A stretch of DNA of 64,000 nt, taken from Caribbeanibacter sp964518305. Lineage in GTDB: Bacteria; Gemmatimonadota; Gemmatimonadetes; Palauibacterales; Palauibacteraceae. Below, in pieces: positions 23,419 through 32,716 of this stretch. A program made the translations under genes and the position numbers. The notes beneath the pieces were generated by a model. The model ran no database searches. It had not been told where the DNA came from and saw only the letters and a list, made by a program, of their open reading frames with translations. The stretch is from NCBI GenBank assembly GCA_964518305.1, contig CAZFDK010000002.1, positions 53,564 to 117,563 of the forward strand, written 5' to 3'. Position 1 is the first letter of the stretch, and every line of letters starts with the position of its first letter.

Positions 23419-24859
23419 CGCTCGAATCCTGCTCCTCCTGCTCCGGATCCGCCGCTCCCGCCCCGGCTCCTTCTCCGACGTGGTCTTCGTTCGTCTCGGC
23501 GGTCATCCCGTCGCTCCGAGCCTCGAACTCCTTCCCCAGGTAGCGGACGACCAGTATCCAGCTGCCGATGACCAGCAGCGAGGCGAGCGAGAACCAGCGG
23601 ACGTGGATCACGGTCAGTGCGCTCAGGGCCAGATTCAGCCCCACGGCCACCACCTTCCCGAACCGCTGCACGAACATGTCGATGAACGCCTTGGCCTTGT
23701 ATTTGGCGTCCCGGGAGGTGGGGGTGTAGAGGGCCTCCTTCGCGGACTGGTTGATCGAATAGTTGAGCGCGTTGTCGCCCACCCGCATGAAGGAGGCGAG
23801 GGCGAGCGACGGAACGACCAGGAACCCGACGGAGCCCAGCATGGCCACGGCGGGCAGGAACAGGAGCCCGGCCCCGACGCCGAGGTTCCGAAGCACGTAG
23901 CTCGTGCCGAACAGCTGGACCCCGATCGAGACCAGCCCCGTGATCTGACCGATCCGGCCGAAGAACGCGTCCTTGGCCGCCCCCCCGGTGATCTGCTGCT
24001 CGACGATCACGCCGAGCTGGAAGTTCATGATGTTCGAGACGAGTTCGTAGAGCCCGATCACCGCCGTGATGCCCAGCAGGTACTTCGACGCCAGCACCAG
24101 CTTCGCCCCCTCGATGGCGGCCCCGGCGCCCGGCTCCTCCGCCACCTTCGACTCGTCGTCGCAGTCCTCTTCCTCCTCCGGGCAGCAGGGCTCGTCCCGC
24201 TCTTCCTCCTCTCCGCGTCGCTCCCGGGCCCGCGCGTCGATCCAGTAGGCCAGGAGCACGATCACGGCCACCGGCACGAGCAATCCGACCAGCAGCCAGG
24301 CGCGCCCCACGTCCTGCACGAGGCTCGTGACGACAGTCGCGCCCACGAAGCCCCCGACCACGCCTCCCAGCCCCACGATCCCGTACAGCCTCTCGGCCTC
24401 CTCGGACGTCGTGATGTCGTTCGAAAAGGCCCAGAAGGTGGCCACCATGACCGTCGTCCAGATGTCGCCCGTCACGTACAGGGCCCACACCAGGGGCTCC
24501 GACGGAGCATGGATCCGGGTGGCGAACAGGAGGAACAGGGCCCCGAAGGCCAGGCTGAAGACGAGTATCACTCGCTGCCGCGGCAGCTTCCGGACCAGGA
24601 CGGTGAACCCCACCACGACCGCGTAGGCCACGACCATGTTCAGGACCTTGGCGACCTCCTCGGCCTGCGCCCCGCTGAGCTGCCATCCGAAGAGCACCAC
24701 CGGATGGTTGGCGAAGTAGTCCAGAAGCAGGCCCCGCTTCATCGGCTTCAGGACCCAGAAGACGGCGATCACCAGGAAGAAGAAGAGCGCCAGGCCCAGG
24801 GCGCGGGGCCACTCCCCTCTCCGGATGTCGAAAAAACGCTCTTTCAGTCGCTCGAGCAT
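23411..24859 (-). CDS. NTT-type (ADP/ATP translocase-like) MFS transporter
   Basis: A 482-residue membrane protein with about 12 helices. RRGEWPRALGLALFFFLVIAVFWVLKPMKRGL at the front, then GDIWTTVMVATFWAFSNDITTSEEAERLYG and, late, NYSINQSAKEALYTPTSRDAKYKAKAFIDMF, are characteristic of the bacterial Npt1/Npt2 group (ATP:ADP antiporter superfamily). The loop between the two six-helix halves (about 209-245) is extremely acidic and contains Cys225, Cys226 and Cys233, possibly a metal-binding insert. The C-terminal tail is also acidic. True ATP exchange is proven only for parasites and plastids; free-living members are uncharacterised. It is first in a three-gene operon with an Omp85-like barrel and a kinase-like lipoprotein. 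ATG 24859. Confidence 0.85.
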   Translation of the reverse strand: MLERLKERFFDIRRGEWPRALGLALFFFLVIAVFWVLKPMKRGLLLDYFANHPVVLFGWQLSGAQAEEVAKVLNMVVAYAVVVGFTVLVRKLPRQRVILVFSLAFGALFLLFATRIHAPSEPLVWALYVTGDIWTTVMVATFWAFSNDITTSEEAERLYGIVGLGGVVGGFVGATVVTSLVQDVGRAWLLVGLLVPVAVIVLLAYWIDARARERRGEEEERDEPCCPEEEEDCDDESKVAEEPGAGAAIEGAKLVLASKYLLGITAVIGLYELVSNIMNFQLGVIVEQQITGGAAKDAFFGRIGQITGLVSIGVQLFGTSYVLRNLGVGAGLLFLPAVAMLGSVGFLVVPSLALASFMRVGDNALNYSINQSAKEALYTPTSRDAKYKAKAFIDMFVQRFGKVVAVGLNLALSALTVIHVRWFSLASLLVIGSWILVVRYLGKEFEARSDGMTAETNEDHVGEGAGAGAADPEQEEQDSSDD

Positions 24860-25165
24860 GTGATCGCCGTCGGGCTTCGTTCGGCAGTCGTCGTCTCCGC
24901 CACGTTCCGCGGGTCACGCCCGCCGTCGCGTCGCGGGCGTCGCCGTCGGACCGCCCCCAGAACCCGGCCCCCTCGGCAATCGTTCCTGGTGCTCGCAAGA
25001 AGCCCGACCCGGCGTCGCCGAGCGCGCCGGAACGATGGCTCGACGTCTTCGATTGGTGGGACGCCACGGGCCCGCCCGCCGAAGAAGGAAGCGGCGCCCC
25101 CATCGGGCGACGGCCCCGGCGCCCCGGAGCTCACCGATTCAGATCGCCCGTGCCACCTCGCTGCC
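24860..25165. other. Intergenic region between divergent genes
   Basis: This 306-base, G+C-rich stretch separates the starts of the NTT-like gene (minus) and the DUF2254 gene (plus). It must contain both promoters, but I see no convincing -35/-10 pair, palindrome or small gene in it. Confidence 0.5.
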
Positions 25166-26605
25166 ATGAGAGCGAAGCTCGTCAACCGCTGGCGGAGAAT
25201 CCGATCCAGCTACTGGCTCATCCCGGCCCTCCTGACCCTCTCGGCCGTGGCCATGGCAGCTCTGGCTCACCAGGTGGATCAGTCCATCGCCGCCGGGCGC
25301 CTGAGCCTCGGTCTCCTCGCCTACGGTGGAGGCGCCTCGGGGGCGCGTGCGATTCTCAGCACGCTGGCGGGGTCCATGATCACGGTCGCGGGCGTGGCCT
25401 TCTCGACCACGATGGTGGCGCTCGTCCTGGCCTCCTCGGAGTTCGGACCTCGCCTCCTGGAGCACTTCATCCGCGACCGGGGAAATCAGGTGGTGCTGGG
25501 GAGCTTCATCTGCACCTTCCTGTACTGCGTGCTCGGGCTGCTCGCCGTGCGCGGGACCGACGCCGCCTTCGTCCCCCGCTTCACGGTCAACCTCGGCATC
25601 CTGCTGAGCGTGGTGAGCGTGGGCCTCTTCATCTACTTCATCCATCACGTGATCCAGCTCATCCAGGCACCCAACGTCGTGAGCCGGGTGGGACAGCGCC
25701 TGGACGCCTGGGTCGACGGGCTCTTCCCCGACCTGCACGAGCACGAGCTCGGCGCGGCGGCGCGGGCACCGGTCGGAGAGGCCCGGACGGGGGTCGCCTC
25801 GCCGGCGCGTCCCTCCGACCACCTGCCGGAGTGGTGCGGAGCCGGACGGAACGGGTCGCCGGAAGCCCCGAGCTCCCGCTCCCTCGAGGCGGACCGGAGC
25901 GGCTACCTGCAGACTCTGGATCACGACCACCTCGTACAGGTGGCCGAGGGGCGGCACCTGGTGGTCGAGCTCCGGGTCCGGCCGGGGGACTTCCTCCGGC
26001 CCGGCGACGAACTGGCACTCCTCCACTGCGTCCGGATGCCGGACGACGACCCGCGGGACGAACTCGACCAGGCCTTCGTGCTCGGCGACCAGCGGACGCC
26101 GGCCCAGGATCCGGAGTTCGTCGTGGATCAGCTCGTGGAGCTGGCCGTTCGCGCCCTCTCGTCCGGCACCAACGACCCGTATACGGCCATCAACTGCATC
26201 GATCGCCTCGGAGCAGCGCTGGGGCGCGTGGCACGCAGGCCCCCTCCCCCGGAGCGCGTCCGTGGCCCCGGCGGACGCATCCGTCTCCTCCGGGATCCCA
26301 TCGACTTCCCGGAACTCGCCTGCGCCGCCCTCGATCCCATCCGCGAGTACGGCCGTGGACACTCGGCCGTACTGATCCGGCTCCTGGACACCGTCGGCGC
26401 GCTCTCCGGCCAGGCGCGGCGGCCCCCGGCGCTGTCCGAGCTCCGGTGGCACGCGGAGAAGATCGTCCGCTCGGGCCAGGAGGGGATCCCGGAGGAAACG
26501 GGGGTCGCCTCGCTCGAGAGCCGCTTCAGGCGGGTCCGGCAGCGCATTCGGGAGCGGGAGGAAGGGATCGAGGTGTCGAGTACGGGACCCGAGGCCGGAA
26601 AATAA
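25166..26605 (+). CDS. DUF2254 membrane protein
   Basis: A 479-residue protein starting at ATG 25166. Four N-terminal helices (about 17-180) include the family's IRSSYWLIPALLTLSAVAMA and ARAILSTLAGSMITVAGVAFSTTMVALVLASS followed by FGPRLLEHFIRDRGNQVVLG. A soluble C-terminal half follows, with RRALSSGTNDP-like wording (VRALSSGTNDPYTAINCIDRL), also diagnostic of DUF2254. The function is unknown. The insertion between helix 4 and the soluble core (about 190-255) is serine/proline-rich. It is monocistronic. Confidence 0.88.
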   Translation: MRAKLVNRWRRIRSSYWLIPALLTLSAVAMAALAHQVDQSIAAGRLSLGLLAYGGGASGARAILSTLAGSMITVAGVAFSTTMVALVLASSEFGPRLLEHFIRDRGNQVVLGSFICTFLYCVLGLLAVRGTDAAFVPRFTVNLGILLSVVSVGLFIYFIHHVIQLIQAPNVVSRVGQRLDAWVDGLFPDLHEHELGAAARAPVGEARTGVASPARPSDHLPEWCGAGRNGSPEAPSSRSLEADRSGYLQTLDHDHLVQVAEGRHLVVELRVRPGDFLRPGDELALLHCVRMPDDDPRDELDQAFVLGDQRTPAQDPEFVVDQLVELAVRALSSGTNDPYTAINCIDRLGAALGRVARRPPPPERVRGPGGRIRLLRDPIDFPELACAALDPIREYGRGHSAVLIRLLDTVGALSGQARRPPALSELRWHAEKIVRSGQEGIPEETGVASLESRFRRVRQRIREREEGIEVSSTGPEAGK

Positions 26606-26842
26606 TTCGGCCTCGGGGAGCAGCCCTCGACCGGGACGCGACGCGCTCGACGGCTCAGAACGCCGATCTGACGGGGCATTTCGGCCTCGCCGGGAACGTA
26701 CGTATGACGATTGCAATTATTGAGACGACGGCGGGAAACCGCCACGGGGGGTCACCCTCGTACGACTCGAGCCGGAGGCACCGAATCTTGTGGGCGTATG
26801 GTTCGACCTCCATCAACGGCGTGTGCTGCAGGGAGGCACTCG

Positions 26843-27193
26843 ATGGGACTGTCCTTTACTGATCGACAGCTCGACCTGATGAACATCCTCTGGGACGATG
26901 GCTCGGCCACCGTCCGCGAGGCCAAGGAGGCCCTGGACGAGGAGCTCGCCTACACGAGCGTTCTCACGGTCTTCCAGACGCTGGAGAAGAACGGACACGT
27001 TCGACACGAGCCCGAGGGCAAGGCCTACCGCTACTATGCCACCGTGAGCCGCGAAGAAGCCGGTCGCGAGGCCGTCTCCTATCTCAAGCGTCGACTCTTC
27101 CAGGGCTCGGCCGAGGCGCTGACCGAGACCCTGCGGGAGGAAACCCGGGAGACGCAGGTCGACGAGGAGGAGCCGACCGAGCTGGAGGTCTGA
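26843..27193 (+). CDS. BlaI/MecI/CopY-family transcriptional repressor
   Basis: A 116-residue winged-helix repressor starting at ATG 26843 behind GGGAGG. LSFTDRQLDLMNILWDDGSATV is the family's DNA-binding start, followed by LAYTSVLTVFQTLEKNGHVRHEPEGKAYRYYATVSREEA, the recognition helix and wing, and a dimerisation helix. The acidic tail (about 100-116) is longer than usual. No BlaR1/MecR1-type sensor protease is adjacent, so the inducing route is unknown. The gap upstream (26606-26842) contains ACGTACGT (26696-26703) and TTGCAATTATTG, possible operator or promoter elements. Confidence 0.88.
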   Translation: MGLSFTDRQLDLMNILWDDGSATVREAKEALDEELAYTSVLTVFQTLEKNGHVRHEPEGKAYRYYATVSREEAGREAVSYLKRRLFQGSAEALTETLREETRETQVDEEEPTELEV

Positions 27194-27234
27194 GCAGTCA
27201 TCGACCTGGAGAACACGCCAGAGTCCCGGGACGG

Positions 27235-29130
27235 TCAGCGTGCCCTGAAGATCACGATCCGGGCCCGGGCGCTGGCGGAGAGCGCGTTGTCGGCCTGGTC
27301 GGTGAGCCGCACCTCGAGCTCTGGAGTCGAGCCGCTGGAGGAGAGCGTGAAGTGCTTCCCGGGGCCGGGACGGACCTCGAAGTCCGTGCCTCCGTCGGTG
27401 AAGCCGGTCTCCACGGGGTTCAGCGGGTACTCCCCGAACCGCCAGCCGGATCTGTTCGCCGCCAGCTCGCGGTACATGTCCCGCAGGTCCCAGGTCGGGA
27501 GAATCCGTTGGCCATCGGCGGCGTCCACGTCGTCATCCACCGCCAACATCACGGCGAAGTCGGCCAGCAGGTCGTCGAAGCTCGCCCCGGTGACCTCCTC
27601 CACGTTCTCGATCCCGGTGCTGAGCCCGCCGTCGGCCTGGGCCAGGTCCCGGATGAAGCCCTCCTCCCCCGTGCTCGGCACCGCGCCCTCGCCCACCGAC
27701 GCGTACTGATCCGCCAGCCAGCGGGCGAAGAGCCACCCGAAGCCCCGCATCTCCAGCGACTGCAGCCCATCGGGGTCCGAGGTGGCCAGCGCCCTGGTCG
27801 TCGGCACGCTGTCCATGAACGCCCCTGCGTTGAAGAAGTCGTTGAAGAGATAGGTATCGAACGTCTGTGAGCCGGAGCCGGCCGTCGCCTCGTAGGTAAG
27901 GTTCGAGCGTACGGAGGCCCCGTACGCGGCCAGGCCCACGACCTCCTCGGCCAGGTGAGAGAGGGCCTCGCTGAGCCACGTCGTCTCGAAGGGGCCGAAG
28001 CCGGTCGTGTTCTGCTTGATCACCCGGTTCGCGGCGTTGAGCAGGTGCTGGAGCTCGTGCGACGAGACGGAGAAGGCGTTGCGCTTCGCCCTTTCCGCCG
28101 AGGTGGGGGTGCCGTAGTCGCCGTTCGGGTCCGGGGAACGCAGGTACAGGAGCTCCGACTCGTTGGAGGCGGCGCACACCCTCTCATCCGAACCCGTCCC
28201 CTCGTCGTCTCCCGATTCAGCGAGGTCGTTCGGGACGAAGAAGCCGCCCACCCGCGTCCGTCCGTCGGCCGGATCGAGCTCGTTCACCTTCGGCGTGAAC
28301 AGGATGTAGACGTGGTCATTGCCATCGATGTCGGTGGGAGAGCCGAAGTAGGCGCTGTCCACCGGGACCACGAGCGTGTCGAAGGTGGCGGCGATCTGCT
28401 GAAAATCCGTGCTCGAGAAACCGCCGAGGCCACCCACGCTCGGCTCCGGCGCCGCCGTGTCCTGCACGATGATCGCCCGCTCGCCCACTTCCTTCACCTC
28501 GGCCGTCACGGTCCGGGCGGAGGCGGTGTCGCACGGGGTGTCGAAATCCTGCTGGGCCGCGAACCAGAACTGAATCCGATCTCCAGCGTCCGGGACCGTG
28601 TTGGTGGGTACCCTGGAGCTCAGGCGGATGTCGCCGCCCGAGCTCACATCGGAGTCCGCGTGTCGCGTCGGGCTGATCCCGCGGCGGACGAGGAGGTCGC
28701 GGGAGCTCTCCCGGATCTTCCGGCGGATCATCAGGTCCCGCGCCCGGGGCGGCAGGTCGACACCGGCGCCGGCGGCCCGCCGGCTCGACGAGACTGATCC
28801 GGAGCCCGAGCTCCCGTCGCCCCGGGTGAGCCGCATGGGGATCAGGCCGGGGGATCCCGCGTCGGCCGACTGAACGGCCAGACGGTACTCGCGTCCGCTG
28901 GAGGCGGAGGGAAGCCGAAGGGCCAGCACCTCGCCGTCGGCGGTGAAGGTGGTCGACTCGCCGACGTTCAGCCCCACGTCCTGTACGGTGACGCTGCCCC
29001 CGCCGTCGCCGGGTTCCATCGGGTCCTGCCCGTCCCCGCCGCAGGCGAGAACCAGCGAGACGGTCGCACCGAGGATCACCGCGCCGAGTTCGGAGGGTCG
29101 GACGTGTCCGGTGCATGCGTTGGACGTCAC
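27235..29130 (-). CDS. Zinc metalloprotease lipoprotein (M30/hyicolysin-like)
   Basis: A 631-residue protein starting at GTG 29130. A signal peptide ends in VSLVLACGGD (lipobox Cys about 30). A beta-rich N-terminal region of about 250 residues is followed by the protease core with SVSSHELQHLLNAANRVIKQ (HExxH zinc site) and TTWLSEALSHLAEEVVG (downstream glutamate, gluzincin-like), as in peptidase family M30. The C-terminal 120 residues form another beta domain that may bind the substrate. It is expected at the cell surface or in the periplasm as a peptidase. It is convergent with the BlaI-type gene. The family is assigned by the motif pair only. Confidence 0.75.
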   Translation of the reverse strand: MTSNACTGHVRPSELGAVILGATVSLVLACGGDGQDPMEPGDGGGSVTVQDVGLNVGESTTFTADGEVLALRLPSASSGREYRLAVQSADAGSPGLIPMRLTRGDGSSGSGSVSSSRRAAGAGVDLPPRARDLMIRRKIRESSRDLLVRRGISPTRHADSDVSSGGDIRLSSRVPTNTVPDAGDRIQFWFAAQQDFDTPCDTASARTVTAEVKEVGERAIIVQDTAAPEPSVGGLGGFSSTDFQQIAATFDTLVVPVDSAYFGSPTDIDGNDHVYILFTPKVNELDPADGRTRVGGFFVPNDLAESGDDEGTGSDERVCAASNESELLYLRSPDPNGDYGTPTSAERAKRNAFSVSSHELQHLLNAANRVIKQNTTGFGPFETTWLSEALSHLAEEVVGLAAYGASVRSNLTYEATAGSGSQTFDTYLFNDFFNAGAFMDSVPTTRALATSDPDGLQSLEMRGFGWLFARWLADQYASVGEGAVPSTGEEGFIRDLAQADGGLSTGIENVEEVTGASFDDLLADFAVMLAVDDDVDAADGQRILPTWDLRDMYRELAANRSGWRFGEYPLNPVETGFTDGGTDFEVRPGPGKHFTLSSSGSTPELEVRLTDQADNALSASARARIVIFRAR

Positions 29131-29349
29131 GGTGTCCCTCTTCGTTCCGTGTCGTGGAGATGTTCCAGCGTCGGCGGTCGTTCAGCCGTCGAGGCGGATG
29201 GCCGCTCCGGCGGGCCGGTCAAGAGACGATCGGACCGCGACGAGCGACACATCGCGTCCGGTCAAGATACACGGGCGGTCCCGGGACGGGTCCCGCGATC
29301 CGCAGGGCAGCACCTGGCAGCACCTCCAGACGGGGCTCTCTCGGAGGCC

Positions 29350-30558
29350 TCAGCTCGCGGAGAGCCGTGCTTCCAGGGCCGTCGCCGGGAACGGATCGGC
29401 GAAGAAGTTCCCCTGTCCCAGGTCGCACCCCAGCTCGCGGAGCGTCTCGTACTGCTCGTGGCTCTCCACCGCCTCGGCCGTGACCTGCAGCCCGAAACCC
29501 TCGCTCATCCTGACGATGGCCTCCACGGTAGCCCGGTCGGGCTCGCTCTTCTGCATCCTGGCCACGAAAGACCCGTCGATCTTGAGTCCCCCCAGCTTCA
29601 GGCGGGCGAGCTGCCCCAGCGACACGTAGCCGGTGCCGAAGTCGTCGATCACCACGTCCGCCCCGAGCCGCCGGACCTGGACCAGCTGCGTCCCGGCTTC
29701 GTCCAGCGTCTCCTCGCTCACCTCGACCTGCAGGTCCTCTCCGTCCATGTCGTGTTCGGCCAGAAGCGAACGGATCCGCTCCACGAAGCCGCGCTGGCGG
29801 CACTGGTCGGTGCTCAGGTTCACGGCCACGAAGAAGTCGGAGCTGCCGGGGAACTGTTCCCGCCACCGGCCGAACTGCCGGAAGGCCTCCTCCATGGCCC
29901 AGTTGCTCACCGGCACCAGGAGGCCCGCGCTCTCGGCGAAGCTCACGAACTCCCCGGCATTCAGCAGCCCCCGTCGCGGGTGGTCCCACCGCACCAGGGC
30001 CTCCACCCCCACGGTCCGGCGTCCCTCCAGGGAGACGACCGGCTGGAAGTAGAGGACCAGCTGTCCCTCCTCGACCGCGCGCTGCAGGTCCCTGCGGCGG
30101 GCCTCCTCCAGCCCTCGACCTCCCGGCCCTCTGCCGGTGCGGTGGAACAGCTCCGCCATCATCCCGCTGCCCAGGCTGACGACGATGAGCACCGTCGTGG
30201 CGCCGCCGTAGACCCACCAGTCCACGCTCCCCTGGACGACGTTGCCGACGACCACCTCGGTGACCGTGAGGACGGCCATGCCCCCGGCCAGCGCCCTGAC
30301 GGCTCCCGTCCAGCCGTGATAGTAGGAAAGCAGAAACGCCGGGATCAAGGCCAGGATCCAGAGGATTCCGGCGTACGTCGCCCCCGTCGGCGGGCGAAGA
30401 AGGGCCGCCACCACGGCGACGGCCAGGGCGAAGACGCTGATGGCGATCACTCGCGGGGGGATGTCCTGCGCCGGCCTCTCGCCGAGCTCGTCCAGGCTCG
30501 AGAGCAGCAGGGCCCGCACCGGGCCCGGGTCCTCTTCCGCTGCCTGCTCCGCCGTCAC
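29350..30558 (-). CDS. Membrane-bound EAL-domain c-di-GMP phosphodiesterase
   Basis: A 402-residue protein starting at GTG 30558. Four hydrophobic segments (about 35-130, a MASE-like sensor) precede an EAL domain (about 155-400). Catalytic motifs are intact: EAL (E186-A-L188 in GVEALVRWDHP), the AVNLST asparagine (about 247), VEVSEETL (about 278), DDFGTGYVSL (305-314), LKIDGSFV and the general-base region VTAEAVES. It should hydrolyse c-di-GMP to pGpG. There is no GGDEF partner domain. It is divergent from a putative exopolysaccharide module, with a GGDEF protein at the far side. Confidence 0.92.
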   Translation of the reverse strand: MTAEQAAEEDPGPVRALLLSSLDELGERPAQDIPPRVIAISVFALAVAVVAALLRPPTGATYAGILWILALIPAFLLSYYHGWTGAVRALAGGMAVLTVTEVVVGNVVQGSVDWWVYGGATTVLIVVSLGSGMMAELFHRTGRGPGGRGLEEARRRDLQRAVEEGQLVLYFQPVVSLEGRRTVGVEALVRWDHPRRGLLNAGEFVSFAESAGLLVPVSNWAMEEAFRQFGRWREQFPGSSDFFVAVNLSTDQCRQRGFVERIRSLLAEHDMDGEDLQVEVSEETLDEAGTQLVQVRRLGADVVIDDFGTGYVSLGQLARLKLGGLKIDGSFVARMQKSEPDRATVEAIVRMSEGFGLQVTAEAVESHEQYETLRELGCDLGQGNFFADPFPATALEARLSAS

Positions 30559-30768
30559 GGCTCCCCCCCGGCGACGGCTACTCCCGTATAGATTAACATG
30601 GTCATAATAAAGAAAGGATAGATGCGACTTGCCGGACGGGACAGGCGCGGGGGCGCCGTCCCGTTGGTTCTACGGGGCGCTTTCCACAGATTGCGGCTGG
30701 CATTCGACACCGCGGGCGGGGACGCCGGCCGCGGGGATCCCGCCGACCGCGCGCCGGAGGAAGCCTCC
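30559..30768. promoter_or_regulatory. Divergent, locally A/T-rich promoter region
   Basis: Between the EAL gene and the YaiO-like gene, bases about 30588-30621 (TATAGATTAACATGGTCATAATAAAG) are sharply A/T-rich in a G+C-rich background. This is likely promoter DNA for one or both genes. TAATAA and TATAGA are possible -10 elements; no confident -35 is seen. Confidence 0.4.
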
Positions 30769-31581
30769 ATGAGTCCGTCGGACCACCCACAGCGGTGGGT
30801 ACGGAGGGGAGCGACGCCCCCCGGGCTCCACGCCGTGGCCGCCCTCCTCCTGCTCCTGCTGGCAGCGCCCGGGGCCCGAGCCCAGGACAGCCCGTGGACG
30901 GGACGGCTCTTCCTCCAGGCCCGGTCGGTGGAGGACCGCGAGGCGTGGCTGGTCCTCCGCCAGCAGGCGGCCAAAAGCTTCTCGGGCGGGGGAATGCTGC
31001 AGGTGGGCCTCACGCAGACGCGTCGATTCGGAGACTGGGACGCCAGCGTCGGGGCCAGCGGGACGCTCCGTCCCGGCGGCGGCGCGTACCTGTCGCTCGA
31101 CGCCCGGATCACCCCCGAGGCCGACGTCATCGACGACGCCCGGTTCGGCGCCCGGATGTCGCTGCCGCTGGGCGAGCTCGTTCCCTCCGTGGGCTACCGG
31201 ATCAAGCTCTTCGGGGACGACCCCGTCCACGCCGTGAGCCCCCGACTGAACTGGTACCGGGGGTCGTGGCTCCTCTCGGGCGAGGTCCGGCTGGTCCGGA
31301 GCGCCCTCGAGACCACCAGCATCGCCGCCATCGGGCGCGTCACCCGGCGCATCCCGGGGGGCTGGAGCGTCCGGATCGGGGTGGCCCGGGGCGAGGAGGA
31401 CTTCCGTGTGGGGCGGCCGCCGGGCCAGAGCCTTCGCACTCTCACGTCCCGCTCCCTGTCGGCAGGGGTCGAGCGTCGCCTGACCGACGGCTGGACGGTA
31501 CAGCTCGACCTCGCCGGCGTCGACACGGACCAGGGCCTGGACCGCTTCGGGGCGTCCGTGACCCTCGCCCGGACGTTCTGA
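30769..31581 (+). CDS. YaiO-like outer-membrane beta-barrel protein
   Basis: A 270-residue protein starting at ATG 30769 (CGGAGG 8 bases upstream). The signal peptide has a leucine-rich core (HAVAALLLLLLAAPGARAQ). The mature part is made of alternating beta strands (LQARSVEDREAWLVLRQQ, RFGDWDASVGASGTL, PSVGYRIKLFGDD, WSVRIGVARGEEDFRVG) and ends in an aromatic C-terminal strand (FGASVTLARTF), as in YaiO-family barrels. It is probably the outer-membrane partner of the downstream glycosyltransferase. The ATG of the HEAT gene is six bases after the stop. Confidence 0.75.
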   Translation: MSPSDHPQRWVRRGATPPGLHAVAALLLLLLAAPGARAQDSPWTGRLFLQARSVEDREAWLVLRQQAAKSFSGGGMLQVGLTQTRRFGDWDASVGASGTLRPGGGAYLSLDARITPEADVIDDARFGARMSLPLGELVPSVGYRIKLFGDDPVHAVSPRLNWYRGSWLLSGEVRLVRSALETTSIAAIGRVTRRIPGGWSVRIGVARGEEDFRVGRPPGQSLRTLTSRSLSAGVERRLTDGWTVQLDLAGVDTDQGLDRFGASVTLARTF

Positions 31582-31587
31582 GCCGTC

Positions 31588-32655
31588 ATGGCCGATATTC
31601 TCCGTGCGCTCCTGCTGGTCGAGGCCGGGATCCTGGCCCTCCTCTTCGTGGTCCTGTTGGGGTGGCCGCTGGTGGTGCGCGCGGTCGAAAGCCGGCGCGC
31701 CCGGCAGCGACGGGGGCTTCTCTCCACCGTGTGGAATTATCGGAGGGCGGACGCGCCCGGGGACGTGCTCGGCGCCCTGGGGGATGCGAGCCCGAAGGCC
31801 CTCCTGTGGTCACTGGAAGCGATGCAGGACGACCGCCTGGAGCCCGAACACCTGGACCTGGACCGCCTCGTACGTGGCACCCCCGCCTTCGGCCGCCTGG
31901 AGCGGGCGGCCCGTTCCTCGTTCTGGTGGCGGCGACAGACGGCGGCCCAGCTGCTGGCCCACGTGGGCCACCCGGAATCGGACCGATCCCTGCTGATCTC
32001 CCTCCTCCGTGATCCGCATCCCGGCGTGTCCTCGGCCGCCCTGCTCACCGCCCGGGAGCTCGGATGGCCCGGGCTCGTGGAGCCGCTCCTCGACCTGGCG
32101 GCCGGAGGCGGGCCCGCGACCCGCGGCAAGGAGAGCCTGCTCCGGGAGACGCTCTCGGCGCTCGAGGCCGACGTCGTGCCGCCGCTCCGGGACCGGCTCC
32201 GGGCGAGCGAGGACCGGTCCGAGGAACTCACGCTCCTGCGGATCGCGGGCCAGCTCGCCGACGAGGAGCTCCTGCCGTACCTGATCGATCGTCTCCGCCA
32301 CGGCGGGCTCGAACTCCGGACCCGGGCGGCCAAGACGTTGCGAGAAGCCGGCCTGTCCGGGGCCGCCGACGCCCTGCGCGACGCGCTGGAGGACCCGGCC
32401 TGGCAGGTGCGCACCCAGGCCGCTCGAGCCCTCGGGGAGTTGGGGGCGGAGGAGGCCGCCGAAGACCTCGGCCGCTCCCTCACCGACCCCAGCTGGTGGG
32501 TCCGGCTGCGGGCCGCCCTGGCGCTGAGACGGCTCGGGGAGCCGGGAACACGGATCCTCGGAAGCGTCGAGCCCGAGGAGGACCAGTACGCGGCCGACAT
32601 GGCCCGGTACGTTCTGGGCCTCGAGGACGCGGCGCTCCGGGAGTACGCCCGATGA
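31588..32655 (+). CDS. Membrane-anchored HEAT-repeat protein
   Basis: A 355-residue protein with one N-terminal transmembrane helix (about 8-32), followed at once by a basic cluster (ESRRARQRRG), which by the positive-inside rule puts the rest in the cytoplasm. Residues about 105-330 are helical HEAT repeats (SLLISLLRDPHPGVSSAALLTA, ALRDALEDPAWQVRTQAARAL, DLGRSLTDPSWWVRLRAALAL). It is likely a scaffold. It lies between the barrel gene and the GT2 gene in one operon, so it may organise the polysaccharide synthase. Confidence 0.85.
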   Translation: MADILRALLLVEAGILALLFVVLLGWPLVVRAVESRRARQRRGLLSTVWNYRRADAPGDVLGALGDASPKALLWSLEAMQDDRLEPEHLDLDRLVRGTPAFGRLERAARSSFWWRRQTAAQLLAHVGHPESDRSLLISLLRDPHPGVSSAALLTARELGWPGLVEPLLDLAAGGGPATRGKESLLRETLSALEADVVPPLRDRLRASEDRSEELTLLRIAGQLADEELLPYLIDRLRHGGLELRTRAAKTLREAGLSGAADALRDALEDPAWQVRTQAARALGELGAEEAAEDLGRSLTDPSWWVRLRAALALRRLGEPGTRILGSVEPEEDQYAADMARYVLGLEDAALREYAR

Positions 32656-32716
32656 GACGGAGCGGCCCGGCGACGTCTCCGGGGACCCGGGTGGGAGGAC
32701 CGGGAGCGCGAGGAGC

